A stretch of DNA of 64,000 bases from Chloroflexota bacterium (GCA_947472995.1 CANJBO010000001.1:62001-126000), one strand, 5' to 3'; shown: positions 26,364 to 35,886, counted from the first letter of the stretch. The notes: generated from the letters alone by a model not told the origin. Program-made: numbers and translations.

Positions 26364-26392
26364 TTGGCCGGCCCGGTCGAGGCGGGTAGACT
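26364..26392 (+). promoter_or_regulatory. promoter of mutS
   Basis: TTGGCC (26364-26369) and TAGACT (26387-26392) are separated by 17 bp. Transcription would begin near 26400, about 40 bases before the proposed CTG start of mutS. That start region contains no ATG, GTG or TTG in frame. Confidence 0.6.
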
Positions 26393-26437
26393 GAAGGGGT
26401 CGGCCACCCCGCGTCTCCCCGCGGAAGCAGCAGCACC

Positions 26438-29089
26438 CTGGCCACCCCCGCGCGGCAGCAGTACCTCGACCTCAAGGCCCAGCACCCGGACGCGCTCCTG
26501 CTCGTGCGGATGGGCGACTTCTACGAGACGTTCGACGAGGACGCGGAGACCGCCGCGCGGATCCTCGGCATCGTGCTGACCTCGCGGCCGATGGGCGGCG
26601 AGGAGCGCATCCCGCTCGCCGGCATCCCGTACCACCAGCTGGACCGCTACCTGGACCAGCTGGTCGCGGCGGGGCAGCGCGTGGCGATCGCCGACCAGAC
26701 CAGCCTGCCGCCATCGCGGGGCGGCGCGCCGGGCCTCGTGGAGCGGCGGATCACGCGCGTCGTCACCCCGGGCACCGTCGACCGCGGCGAGCTGCTGAGC
26801 GAGCGCGGCAACAACTGGCTCGCCGCCGTCGTGCGCGCGGCCGGCACGGCGATCCCCGGCCGCGACGGCGAGCGGTGGGGCCTCGCGGCGTGCGACGTCA
26901 CGACCGGCGAGATCGAGCTGCAGGTCGTCCCGGCGGACGCGCTGCCGGGCGAGTGGGCGCGCCTCCAGCCGCGCGAGGTGCTCCTGCCCGAGGACGCCGC
27001 CGCGCCGCCGCTGCCGGAGGGCACGCTGCGCACCGAGCGCCCCGCCCGCGACTTCCGCCCCGACCGCGCCCGCGAGGCGCTGGCGGAGCGGCTCGGCGTC
27101 GCCGGCCTCGACGGCTACGGGCTCGAAGGGTTCGAGGCGGCCGTCGGGGCGGCGGGGGCGCTCGTCGGGTACCTCGCGTCCACGTGGCCGCAGGCGCTGA
27201 GCCACCTGCGCGCGCCGCGCGCCGTGCGCTCCGCGGAGGTGGTGTACCTGGACCCGCAGACGCGCCGCAGCCTCGAGATCTTCGTCGCGGGGCGGCCGGG
27301 CGGGGTGCCGGGCGAGGGATCGCTCGTCGAGACGATCGACCGCACCCAGACGGCGATGGGCGCGCGGCTGCTGCGCCAGCGGCTCGGCCAGCCGCTGCGC
27401 CAGGCGGCCGCCGCGGAGGCGCGCCTCGACGAGGTGCAGGCGTTCGCCGACGCCCCCCGGCCGCGCGAGGCGCTGCGCGGCGCGCTGCGCAGCCTGCCGG
27501 ACGTCGAGCGGCTGCTCGGCCGCGTGCGCGCGGGGACGGCCGGCGCGCGCCACCTCGTGCAGCTGCGCCGCGCGATCGAGGCGCTGCCGTCGGTCCGCGC
27601 CCGCGCCGCCGAGGCCGGCGAAGTCGCCGCGCGGATGGCGACCGGGCTCGCGGGCGCGGAGGAGGCGGCGGCGGCGATCGCCGCGGCGATCACGGACGAC
27701 CCGCCGGCCGAGGTCGGCGGTGCCGCGGGCACGGCCAGCGGCGGCAGCGGCGAGACGGTGCGCGCGAGCTTCGACGTCGAGATCGACCGGCTGCGGGCGC
27801 TGGCGACCGGCGCGCGCGGCGCGCTCGCCGACCTCGAGGCGCGCGAGCGCGAACGCAGCGGGATCGCCTCGCTGAAGGTCGGCTACCACCGCGTGTTCGG
27901 CTACTACCTCGAATGCCCGCGCTCGCAGGCGGAGCGCGCGCCGGCCGACTACGAGCCGCGCCAGACGCTCGCCAACCAGCAGCGCTTCCGCTTCGCGCCG
28001 CTCGCCGCGCTGGAGACGGAGATCCTCGGCGCGAAGGACGCGCTGCTCGAGGCTGAGCGGGCGATCGTGGAGCGCGTGCGCGCGCAGACCGCCGTCGCCG
28101 GCGTGGCGATCGAGCGCGCCGCCGACGCCGTCGCGCGCCTCGACGTCGCGTCCGCGCTGGCCTCGGTCGCCGCCGACCACGGCTACGTGCGGCCCGCGCT
28201 CGCCGAGTCGGGCGCGATCGAGATCGAGGACGGCCGCCACCCGGTCGTCGAGGGCCGCCTGCCGAGCGGCGCGTTCGTCCCGAACGACGTGCACCTCGGT
28301 GGCTCGGGGGGCACCGGGCACGCCGACGTGATCGTGCTCACCGGGCCGAACATGGCCGGCAAGTCCACCTACCTGCGGCAGACGGCGCTGATCGTGCTGC
28401 TCGCACAGTGCGGGTCGTTCGTCCCCGCGGCGCGCGCGCGGATCGCGATGGTCGACCGCATCTTCTCGCGCGTCGGCGCCCAGGACGACATCGCGGCCGG
28501 GCAGTCGACGTTCATGGTGGAGATGCTGGAGACGGCGACGATCCTGCACAACGCGACGCAGCGGTCGCTGGTGATCCTGGACGAAGTGGGCCGGGGGACC
28601 TCGACGTACGACGGGCTGGCGATCGCGCGGGCGATCGTGGAGCACCTGCACCACCGGCCGGGCGGCTCGCCGCGCACGCTGTTCGCGACGCACTACCACG
28701 AGCTGACCGCGCTCGCCGGGACGCTGCCGCGCGTCGCCAATCGCAGCGTCGCCGTCCGCGAGGAGGGCCACGAGGTGGTGTTCCTGCACCGCATCGTCGA
28801 CGGCGGCGCGGACCGCTCCTACGGGGTGCACGTCGCCGCGCTCGCGGGGCTGCCGGCCTCCGTGGTGGCGCGGGCGCGCGAGTTGCTGACGGAGCTCGAG
28901 GCGACCCCGGACGCGCCGGGCGTGGCACGACGGGCCTCGGCGCAGCTGCCGCTGCTGGCGGCGCCCGAGGAGGCGCTGCTGCGCGAGCTCGCCGAGACCG
29001 AGCCCGACGGGCTCACGCCGCTCGCGGCGTTGCAGCGGCTGTACGAGCTGCGCAGCGCGGCGCGGCGCCGACTCGCGATCGAGGGCTAG
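26438..29089 (+). CDS. mutS: DNA mismatch repair protein MutS (probable CTG start)
   Basis: MutS recognises mismatches and recruits MutL. Domain I begins with QQYLDLKAQHPDALLL and the mismatch-wedge motif RMGDFYE. The ATPase has Walker A (GPNMAGKST) near residue 635, Walker B (LVILDEVGRGTSTYDG) near 714, and the THYHEL switch near 752. The conserved N-terminus starts upstream of the first standard start codon in frame (GTG 26504), and an in-frame TAG at 26387 closes the frame. CTG 26438 gives 883 residues and a normal N-terminus. GTG 26504 would lose ~22 conserved residues but keep the Phe-x-Glu wedge. An indel in the sequence is an alternative explanation. Confidence 0.93.
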   Translation: MATPARQQYLDLKAQHPDALLLVRMGDFYETFDEDAETAARILGIVLTSRPMGGEERIPLAGIPYHQLDRYLDQLVAAGQRVAIADQTSLPPSRGGAPGLVERRITRVVTPGTVDRGELLSERGNNWLAAVVRAAGTAIPGRDGERWGLAACDVTTGEIELQVVPADALPGEWARLQPREVLLPEDAAAPPLPEGTLRTERPARDFRPDRAREALAERLGVAGLDGYGLEGFEAAVGAAGALVGYLASTWPQALSHLRAPRAVRSAEVVYLDPQTRRSLEIFVAGRPGGVPGEGSLVETIDRTQTAMGARLLRQRLGQPLRQAAAAEARLDEVQAFADAPRPREALRGALRSLPDVERLLGRVRAGTAGARHLVQLRRAIEALPSVRARAAEAGEVAARMATGLAGAEEAAAAIAAAITDDPPAEVGGAAGTASGGSGETVRASFDVEIDRLRALATGARGALADLEARERERSGIASLKVGYHRVFGYYLECPRSQAERAPADYEPRQTLANQQRFRFAPLAALETEILGAKDALLEAERAIVERVRAQTAVAGVAIERAADAVARLDVASALASVAADHGYVRPALAESGAIEIEDGRHPVVEGRLPSGAFVPNDVHLGGSGGTGHADVIVLTGPNMAGKSTYLRQTALIVLLAQCGSFVPAARARIAMVDRIFSRVGAQDDIAAGQSTFMVEMLETATILHNATQRSLVILDEVGRGTSTYDGLAIARAIVEHLHHRPGGSPRTLFATHYHELTALAGTLPRVANRSVAVREEGHEVVFLHRIVDGGADRSYGVHVAALAGLPASVVARARELLTELEATPDAPGVARRASAQLPLLAAPEEALLRELAETEPDGLTPLAALQRLYELRSAARRRLAIEG

Positions 29090-29131
29090 GTGGGCGGGAA
29101 GCGCCTCTACGAGCGCGTGCCGGCGAGCCGT

Positions 29132-30652
29132 TCAGCGGACGGGGACGCCGTCCGGGCCGGAAGGGAACGCGCTGCTCGCGCGACTCGTGCCCGGGGCATC
29201 GGCGCTGTAGATCGTGCGCTCGACGGCCGCGCCGATGTCGAGCAGGCCGGGGTCGCTCGGCAGCGTGCCGGGCTGACGCGTCTCGATGATCAGCGATCGG
29301 ATCATCTGCGGCGAGAGCTCGCGGTGCTGCGCGCGCAGCAGCGCGACGGCGCCGGCGACGATCGGCGTGGCGAACGAGGAGCCGCTGGACGACGCGTACG
29401 GGCCGTCGAGGCACACCCAGCCGCGCAGGCCGCACGCCGCCTCGGGCACCGCGCTCACGACGCCGAACCCCGGCGCCATGATGTCGACGTTGCCGAAGTT
29501 CGTGAAGTCCGCGAGCGACGCGTAGTCGACGCCGTTCGCCGTGGGGACGCCGCTCGCGGCCACGGAGATCACGCCCGCGTAGGCGGCGGGATAGGTGATC
29601 GAGCGCTGCGACTCGTTGCCGGCGGAGGCGACGATCAGCGCGCCGCGCGTCTGCGCCTCCTGCACCGCCTCGCGCAGGACGAGCGAGTCGGTGGTCGCGC
29701 CGAAGGAGACGTTGATCACCTGCGCGCCCATGCGCGCGGCGTAGCGGATGCCCGTCGCGGCGTCCGAGATGCGGCCGGTGGCGGTGCAGTCGAGCACCTT
29801 CACTGGCAGGATGCGCGCGTCCCAGGCGATCCCGGTGACGCCGATCGCGTTGTTGCCGGCAGCGGCGGCGAGGCCGGCGACGAACGTGCCGTGGCCCTCG
29901 TCGTCCTGCGTGCGCCAGTTCGGCGGGGCCATCGTGTAGCCGCAGCTCGGGTCGGCGGTGGCGAGGCTCACGAAGTTGCACCCGACGATGTCCGCGACGC
30001 AGCCGTTGCCGTCCGCGTCATCGGTGGAGAGCGGCGTCTCCGCCGCGTTGTAGAAGAGCCGGTCGCGGATGTCGGGATGATCCCAGCCGGCGCCGCTGTC
30101 GATGATCGCGATCACGATGTCGGAGCCGCCGGTCGTGCGGTCCCACGCGCGTGCGGCGTGGATCACGTCCAGGTACCGCGCCTGCTGCGGGCCGTAGAGC
30201 GGGTCGTTCGCGGTGCGCGAGGCACGCACCACTGCGTCGGCCTCGATGCTGCGCGCCGGGACGCGCTGCGCGATCGAGGCGGCGAGCGCGGCAGCATCGG
30301 TGCCGGCCGCGACGCGCACAATGGCGAACGCATCGCCGCCGGCGTCCGCGACGACGTCGAAGCCGTGCGCGAGCAGCGCGCGGCGCAGATCCTCGGCGGT
30401 CATCGTGGCAAGGGGGGCGATCAGCACGCGGTCGGCGGCGGGCGCGATCGCGGCGACCGAGGCGCGCGCGACGATCATCGCGGGGTCCGCGGGCGCGGGC
30501 GGCGTGACGCGCGTCCACACGAGGGCGACGGCGATGGCACCGATCCCCGCGAGGGCAGCAAGACGGACCCAGAAGTGTTCCAGAAGACCGATCCCGTCGC
30601 GCCCTGTTCGGTGACCACAACAGTATGCAGTGGCGGATCGCCGAGCAACCAC
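29132..30652 (-). CDS. subtilisin-family serine protease (S8), membrane-anchored or secreted
   Basis: A 506-residue subtilase. A hydrophobic segment at about residues 29-47 serves as signal or anchor. The following ~100 residues look like an inhibitor-type propeptide (EDLRRALLAHGFDVVADAGG). The catalytic triad is Asp185 (IIDSGAG), His254 (DEGHGTFVAG) and Ser426 (GSSFATP), with oxyanion Asn346 (SAGNES). The substrate is unknown. It lies antisense between mutS and mutL. The only standard start is GTG 30652, leaving just 14 bases to the proposed mutL start. A CTG codon ahead of LEHFWVRL is another possible start. Confidence 0.88.
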   Translation of the reverse strand: MVARRSATAYCCGHRTGRDGIGLLEHFWVRLAALAGIGAIAVALVWTRVTPPAPADPAMIVARASVAAIAPAADRVLIAPLATMTAEDLRRALLAHGFDVVADAGGDAFAIVRVAAGTDAAALAASIAQRVPARSIEADAVVRASRTANDPLYGPQQARYLDVIHAARAWDRTTGGSDIVIAIIDSGAGWDHPDIRDRLFYNAAETPLSTDDADGNGCVADIVGCNFVSLATADPSCGYTMAPPNWRTQDDEGHGTFVAGLAAAAGNNAIGVTGIAWDARILPVKVLDCTATGRISDAATGIRYAARMGAQVINVSFGATTDSLVLREAVQEAQTRGALIVASAGNESQRSITYPAAYAGVISVAASGVPTANGVDYASLADFTNFGNVDIMAPGFGVVSAVPEAACGLRGWVCLDGPYASSSGSSFATPIVAGAVALLRAQHRELSPQMIRSLIIETRQPGTLPSDPGLLDIGAAVERTIYSADAPGTSRASSAFPSGPDGVPVR

Positions 30653-30666
30653 GATACGGCCTCCCG

Positions 30667-32496
30667 ATGAACGCCGCCGAGCGCCCGCGCATCGTGGTGC
30701 TGACGCCGGAGGTCGCCGCGCGCATCGCCGCCGGCGAGGTGATCGAGCGCCCCGCGAGCGTGGTGAAGGAGCTGGTCGAGAACTCCCTCGACGCGGGCGC
30801 CTCGCACATCGAGGTCGAGATCGGGGGCGGCGGGGTCGACCGCATCCGCGTGCGCGACGACGGCCACGGCGTGCCGCCGGAGCAGGTCGCCGACGCCTTC
30901 GAGCGCCACGCCACCTCGAAGCTGCGGAGCGAGCACGACCTGTTCACGGTGCGCACGCTCGGGTTCCGCGGCGAGGCGCTGGCCTCGATCGCAGCGGCCG
31001 CGGACGTCGACTTCACCTCGCGCACGGCGGGCGCCGATGCCGCCGCCGTCGCACGCGTGCGCGACGGGCGGCTCGAGCGGCTCGGGAGCGCCGCGGCCGC
31101 GCCCGGCACGACCGTCGACGCGCGCGACCTGTTCGCCGCGCTGCCGGCGCGGCGGCGCTTCCTGCACTCCGCTCGCGCCGAGGTGCGCGCGGTGACGGAC
31201 GTGCTGTCCGCGCTGGCGCTCGCGTACCCGGAGGTCGCGTTCCGCCTCGTCGCCGACGGGCGGGTGGCGCTCGCGACGCCGGGGACGGGCGACCCCCGCG
31301 ACGCGCTGGCGGCGGTGCACGGCGCGGACACGGCCGCGAACCTGGTCGCGGTGACGGCCGCCCGCGCCGACGCGGAGACCGGCGCGTCGGTCGAGGTCGC
31401 CGGACTGGCGGGGCCGCCCTCGCTGCACCGGGGCAGCCGCGCCTACCTGCACCTGGTCGCGAACGGGCGCACGATCGGGTCGCGCACGCTGGCCTACGCG
31501 ATCGAGCAGGCGTACGCGGGGCTGATCCCGGCGGGAAGGCACCCGGTGGCGCTGGTGCGGATCACCGTGCCGCCGGACCAGGTCGACGTGAACGTGCACC
31601 CGACGAAGGCCGAGGTGCGCTTCCGCCACGAGCGCCTCGTCTTCGCCGCGGTGGCCGACGCGGTGCGTGCCGCGCTCGCCGGGTCGGGCGTGCCGCTGGC
31701 GCCGCTGCCACTCGGCGCGATGCCCTCGGCGCTCGGGAGCGACGCGTTCGTGCGCGAGGCACCGCTCGACGGCCACCGCGTGATCAGCGGCGCGCGCGCG
31801 GCGTCGATGATCGCGCCGGCGCACCTGACGGACCCCGCAGGCGGCGCGGTCGCCGAGGGTGCGGCCCCGGTGCTCGCCGGATCGGCGCGGGACGAGCCCA
31901 CGCAGGGCGGGCTCACGATCGGCGACCGGCTGCCGCTGCTCCGCGCGCTCGGGCAGGTGGACCTCGCGTACCTCGTCGCTGAGGCGCCCGACGGGCTGTA
32001 CCTGGTGGACCAGCACGCCGCACACGAGCGCGTGCTGTACGAGGAGTTGCTGGCCGCGCGACGCAGCGGCCGGGCGGCATCGCAGCCGCTGCTGGGCGCG
32101 GTCGTGACGCCGCTGTCCGCATCGCAGGCAGCGCTCGCGATCGCCGAGGCCGAGGCGCTCGCCGACCTCGGCTGGACGATCGAGCCGACGGACGGGGCGG
32201 CGGTGATCCTGCGCGCGGTGCCGGCGGCGCTCGCGGGGCGGGACGCGCCCGGCGCGCTGCGCGACCACCTCGACCGGATGGACGCCGAGGAGCGCCTCAC
32301 CGGGCCGGACCGGGCCGCGGCCTCGCTGGCGTGCCGGGCGGCGGTGATGGCGGGCGATCGCCTCGACGCGGAACAGCAGCGGGCGCTGCTGCGTCAGCTC
32401 GAGGCCTGCGAGACGCCGCACACGTGCCCGCACGGCCGCCCGACGATGCTCCACCTGAGCCGCGCTGCGCTCGACCGCTCGTTCGGCCGCCGCTAG
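30667..32496 (+). CDS. mutL: DNA mismatch repair protein MutL (endonuclease type)
   Basis: MutL couples mismatch recognition by MutS to strand incision. The GHKL ATPase has ELVENSLDAG near residue 37, DDGHG near 59, and GFRGEALASIAAAA near 98. The C-terminal domain carries the metal-dependent nicking motif DQHAAHERVLYEE (DQHAx2Ex4E) near 448, plus ACRAAVMAGD and CPHGRPT. This protein should therefore be a latent endonuclease, as expected where MutH is absent. ATG 30667 gives the usual N-terminus (609 residues); an upstream ATG at 30625 would overlap the divergent protease. Confidence 0.95.
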   Translation: MNAAERPRIVVLTPEVAARIAAGEVIERPASVVKELVENSLDAGASHIEVEIGGGGVDRIRVRDDGHGVPPEQVADAFERHATSKLRSEHDLFTVRTLGFRGEALASIAAAADVDFTSRTAGADAAAVARVRDGRLERLGSAAAAPGTTVDARDLFAALPARRRFLHSARAEVRAVTDVLSALALAYPEVAFRLVADGRVALATPGTGDPRDALAAVHGADTAANLVAVTAARADAETGASVEVAGLAGPPSLHRGSRAYLHLVANGRTIGSRTLAYAIEQAYAGLIPAGRHPVALVRITVPPDQVDVNVHPTKAEVRFRHERLVFAAVADAVRAALAGSGVPLAPLPLGAMPSALGSDAFVREAPLDGHRVISGARAASMIAPAHLTDPAGGAVAEGAAPVLAGSARDEPTQGGLTIGDRLPLLRALGQVDLAYLVAEAPDGLYLVDQHAAHERVLYEELLAARRSGRAASQPLLGAVVTPLSASQAALAIAEAEALADLGWTIEPTDGAAVILRAVPAALAGRDAPGALRDHLDRMDAEERLTGPDRAAASLACRAAVMAGDRLDAEQQRALLRQLEACETPHTCPHGRPTMLHLSRAALDRSFGRR

Positions 32497-32553
32497 GACG
32501 AGGCCTGCGGACGACCCGCGTGATCCAGCGCGAGTTCCATCGAGGCGGCGTGG

Positions 32554-32742
32554 GGCGGCCCACCCCTGCCCCTCCCGGCGCGGGAGGGTTCAGAACCAGA
32601 AGATGTTGTGAGGAGCTGCGCCCTCACACTCCCGGCGGACTGTCAGTCTGGGAGCGGGGGTGGGCGGGGAGTCCGTCGAGGCGCGAACGTTCCCGACCGG
32701 GGCTGCTTGAAGGCCCGAGCCCTCCAAGTCTCATCCCTCCCC
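32554..32742. repeat. dispersed hairpin-array repeat, copy 2 (inverted relative to copy 1)
   Basis: This stretch fills most of the 261-base gap between mutL and the convergent methyltransferase gene. It aligns with the reverse complement of 12380-12596. Shared blocks are GCGGCCCACCCCTGCC, the CCCTCCCG-GCG-CGGGAGGG hairpin (32570-32588), the TGTGAGG/CCTCACA hairpin (32607-32628) with ACTCCCGGCGGACT after it, and CTTGAAGG...AAGTCTCATCCC (32706-32736). The centre (about 32646-32700) differs from copy 1. No gene is seen in it. Confidence 0.75.
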
Positions 32743-32757
32743 GCGGACGACCGAGCG

Positions 32758-33645
32758 CTAGCCGAACAGCAGGCGGGCGGCCTCGACATAAGCGGGGGGC
32801 GCAGCGCTCGGAGCGCGGTCCTCGCGGCTCGCGTTCGCGACGTCGAGCAGCCATGCGTCCTCGACGCCGTCGGGCGCACGATCGCCGAGCGCGACACCCA
32901 CGGCGCGCATCGTCGCCTCGTCCTCGACGGGGAGCACGAGCGCGCGCGCGCCGGCGCCGATCGCCGCGGCGGCGTACGCCGCGCGCAGGGTCGAGGTCAG
33001 CGCGCTCGCCGTCCCGTAGCCGACGTTGCCGACCGCCACCAGCGGCTCCGCGTGGTCGACGAGCCGCCAGCCGCGCAACGTCGCGAGCGATCGCGCGCAG
33101 CGTGCCGGGTCGGTGAGCGCCGGGTACCCGAGCGCATCGAGGTAGACCGGCCCGGTGATGCCCTCGGCGCGGGCGCGCTCCGTGGCGCGCAGGCCGGCGT
33201 ATGCGACGTACTCGGCGTCCGCGATCGCGCCGGGCGCGTCCGCGTGGCGCGCCGAGATCACGACGCCCGCACCCAGCGGCGCGGCGGCGCGCAGCACGGC
33301 GGGCGCGTCCGTATCGAACGCCCCCATCATGTCCACCGCGACCGAGTTCGCCACCAGCGGCCCGCCCACGCCGTCGCGTCCGCACGCCTCGAGGCTCTCG
33401 GCGATCAGCTGCGCGTTCGAGGCGTCGACGAGCAGGGGCAGCGCGGGGAACGCCTCGCGCAGCACGCGCACGCACCACGCCACGTCGCGCACGTCGGCGC
33501 GAATGCCGGTGTTGATGTCGATCGCCGCGGCACCGGCATCGACCTGCGCCTGCGCGCGGGCGAGCAGCGTCGAGGCATCCTCGGCGCGCACGGCGTCGAA
33601 CAGCGCGGCACGGCTGAGCTCCAGCGACTGGCCGATGAGGAGCAT
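32758..33645 (-). CDS. pterin-binding (MeTr / dihydropteroate-synthase-like) methyltransferase-family protein
   Basis: A 295-residue TIM-barrel-type protein resembling methyltetrahydrofolate:corrinoid methyltransferases. The IDINTGIR segment (about residues 38-45), PLLVDASN (about 70-77) and LVANSVAVDMMG correspond to the pterin-binding strands of that family. Members move a methyl group from CH3-H4folate to a corrinoid protein; no corrinoid protein or acetyl-CoA synthase gene is nearby. It starts three bases after the class V aminotransferase stop codon, so the two are probably one transcript. The true substrate is unproven; a MetH-like or demethylase role is also possible. Confidence 0.75.
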   Translation of the reverse strand: MLLIGQSLELSRAALFDAVRAEDASTLLARAQAQVDAGAAAIDINTGIRADVRDVAWCVRVLREAFPALPLLVDASNAQLIAESLEACGRDGVGGPLVANSVAVDMMGAFDTDAPAVLRAAAPLGAGVVISARHADAPGAIADAEYVAYAGLRATERARAEGITGPVYLDALGYPALTDPARCARSLATLRGWRLVDHAEPLVAVGNVGYGTASALTSTLRAAYAAAAIGAGARALVLPVEDEATMRAVGVALGDRAPDGVEDAWLLDVANASREDRAPSAAPPAYVEAARLLFG

Positions 33646-33648
33646 GCG

Positions 33649-34878
33649 CTAGGCCTCCGGGCCGGTCGCGACGCGGTACTGCTCCGGCACGCCGCCCGCC
33701 GCGGCGACGCTCGCGACGAGCTCGGCCATCCGATCGACCTCCGCCTCGGTGTTGTAGACATGCAGCGACAGCCGCACCGAGCCCACCTGGCGGACGGAGC
33801 GGCAGACCACTTTCGCCTCCCCCTGGAGGTAGGCGGCGACGTGCGCGGGGTCGAGGCCCGGCAGCGCGAAGAAGAACAGGCCGCTGCGCGTCGCCTCGGT
33901 GCGGCCGCCGGTCAGCTCGACGCCCGGGATCGCGCCGAACTGCTGCTCGGCGTAGCGCGTGAGATCACGCACGCGATCCCACACCGCCTGCGGCCCGGAC
34001 TCGAGGTACTGCTCGACGGCGACCAGCGTCCCCGCGACCACCGGCGTCGAGTTCGTCGACACCTCGAACTTCGTCACGTCGTCCCGCTTCGCCTCGAAGT
34101 GACCTTCGAAGTCGTACGACGCCGCCGCGCGCCCGCTGACCTTCACGGGGTCGAGGTCGGCGATGCGGTCGCGGCGCACGTACAGCATGCCGAGCCCCTC
34201 CGGGCCGCACAGCCACTTGTGCGCGGGGATGGCGTAGGCGTCCACGCCCAGCGCGTGCGCGTCGATCGGGATGTGCCCGCCGGTCTGGGCGCCGTCGACG
34301 ACCACCGTTGCGCCGCGCGCGTGCGCGAGGCGGGTGATCTCGGCGAGGGGCAGCGCCTGCCCGGTGGCGTACGAGATCTCGGAGAGAATCACGAGCTTCG
34401 TCGTGTCGTTGATCGCCTGGTCGAAGCGCTCGACGATCTCGCCCGAGCCGTTGCCGTGCTCGATCGGGACGATCGTCAGCTCCGTGCCGTACCGCCGTCG
34501 CGTCCAGTACGCGGGGATCATCCCGCCGCCGTGCTCGATGTTGGTCGTCACCACGCCGTCGCCCGGCTTCAGCGCGATGCCGTTGACGCCGATGTTCACG
34601 CCCTCGGTCGTGTTGCCGGTGATCGCGATCTCCTCGACGTCCGCGCCCATCATCTGCGCGGTCGCCGCGCGCAGGCGCCTCGCCAGGTCGGCGCGCTCGT
34701 CCATGACCGGCTTCGTCGTCGGGCCGTGCAGCTCTTCGAAGTCGATGCGCTGCTTCATCGCGTCGCCGACGGCGGTGGTGCGCGCACCGCAGAAGCCGGC
34801 GTTGACGTAGATGTAGTCCCGCGTGACCGGCGTCGACGCGCGCACCGCTGCCCACCGCGCCGCGTGATCGGTTGTCAT
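33649..34878 (-). CDS. class V aminotransferase-fold PLP enzyme
   Basis: A 409-residue fold-type I PLP enzyme. The cofactor-binding aspartate lies in VVDGAQTGGHIPID, and the Schiff-base lysine in IPAHKWLCGPEGLGMLYV (near residue 226). A family motif TGNTTEGVN binds the phosphate. The group includes cysteine desulfurases, isopenicillin-N epimerase-like and selenocysteine-lyase-like proteins. The usual catalytic Cys loop of group I desulfurases is not apparent, so the reaction is open. It is the first gene of a leftward pair with the pterin-binding protein. There is a GAGG-containing RBS region (complement of cctcgacctcc) just upstream of the ATG. Confidence 0.82.
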   Translation of the reverse strand: MTTDHAARWAAVRASTPVTRDYIYVNAGFCGARTTAVGDAMKQRIDFEELHGPTTKPVMDERADLARRLRAATAQMMGADVEEIAITGNTTEGVNIGVNGIALKPGDGVVTTNIEHGGGMIPAYWTRRRYGTELTIVPIEHGNGSGEIVERFDQAINDTTKLVILSEISYATGQALPLAEITRLAHARGATVVVDGAQTGGHIPIDAHALGVDAYAIPAHKWLCGPEGLGMLYVRRDRIADLDPVKVSGRAAASYDFEGHFEAKRDDVTKFEVSTNSTPVVAGTLVAVEQYLESGPQAVWDRVRDLTRYAEQQFGAIPGVELTGGRTEATRSGLFFFALPGLDPAHVAAYLQGEAKVVCRSVRQVGSVRLSLHVYNTEAEVDRMAELVASVAAAGGVPEQYRVATGPEA

Positions 34879-35041
34879 ACCTCGACCTCCCGCCAGATCC
34901 CTCGTGGCGGCATGCTAACCCGGCGACGTGAACTCGGTGTTGCAACGCCGCACCGAGGCGCACCGGACGCTGCTGCACAGGAGCGGCCGCCGGGCTACGC
35001 TGGCCGCCAGTCGTCACGCGCGAGTCGTCGAGGAGCACGTC

Positions 35042-35848
35042 ATGGTCGAGCAGTCGGTGAGCCGCGGGACGGGGTGGCAGCCCGGGCAGTACGCCCGCTA
35101 CCAGGACGAGCGCAGCCTGCCGTTCTACGACCTCGCCGGGATGGTGCAGCCGGAGCCGGGGATGCGCATCGCCGACCTCGGCTGCGGCACCGGCGAGCTG
35201 ACCGCGTGGCTGCACGCGCAGCTCGAGGCGAGCGAGACGGTGGGCATCGACTCCTCGCCGACGATGCTCGCCGAGTCGGGGAAGCACACGCTCCCCGGCA
35301 TGCGCTACGAGCAGATCGACATCCTCGACGCCGCCACGAAGTACCACGAGGCGTTCGACCTCGTCTTCTCGAACGCGGCGCTCCAGTGGATCCTCGGGCA
35401 CGACACGCTGTTCCCGAAGATCGCCGCGATGGTGAAGCCGGGCGGCCAGCTCGCCGTGCAGATCCCCGCGAACGGGTGGCACATCGGCCACCAGCTGCCG
35501 GCGATCATCGCGCGGCAGGAGCCGTTCGCGAGCGCCCTCGGTGGGTGGACGCGCGAGGACCCGGTGCGCGAGCCGGAGTTCTACATGGACATGCTGTACG
35601 CGCAGCTCGGCTTCCGCCCGCAGCGCGTCCGCACGGAGTTCTACACGTTCGAGATGGAGTCGCCGCGCGGCATCGTCGAGTGGGTGAAGGGCTCGGTGCT
35701 CAGCTCCTACCGCGAGCACCTGCCGGCCGACCTCTACCCGCGCTACCTCGAGGAGTACGAGCGCCAGCTGCTGGAGGCGATGGGCGACACCGGCCCGTTC
35801 CTCTACCCCTTCAAGCGCATCCTCTTCTGGGGCCGCAAGCCGCTGTAG
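35042..35848 (+). CDS. class I SAM-dependent methyltransferase (trans-aconitate 2-methyltransferase-like)
   Basis: A 268-residue methyltransferase. SAM motif I is IADLGCGTGELT near residues 43-54, the acidic loop VGIDSSPTM near 67, and motif IV FDLVFSNAALQWI near 107. The FSNAALQW segment and overall length resemble trans-aconitate methyltransferase (Tam); the substrate remains uncertain. ATG 35042 was chosen over the frame's upstream part because GAGGAG precedes it and the preceding residues are not conserved. The next transcript begins immediately after with a riboswitch. Confidence 0.8.
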   Translation: MVEQSVSRGTGWQPGQYARYQDERSLPFYDLAGMVQPEPGMRIADLGCGTGELTAWLHAQLEASETVGIDSSPTMLAESGKHTLPGMRYEQIDILDAATKYHEAFDLVFSNAALQWILGHDTLFPKIAAMVKPGGQLAVQIPANGWHIGHQLPAIIARQEPFASALGGWTREDPVREPEFYMDMLYAQLGFRPQRVRTEFYTFEMESPRGIVEWVKGSVLSSYREHLPADLYPRYLEEYERQLLEAMGDTGPFLYPFKRILFWGRKPL

Positions 35849-35857
35849 CTCACGCCG

Positions 35858-35886
35858 TTGCGTGGCCTGTCGCCACCTCCTAGGCT
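35858..35886 (+). promoter_or_regulatory. promoter of the cobalamin-riboswitch transcript
   Basis: TTGCGT (35858-35863) and TAGGCT (35881-35886), with a 17-bp spacer, lie ten bases after the methyltransferase stop. A start near 35893 would place the riboswitch at the very 5' end of the mRNA. Confidence 0.6.
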
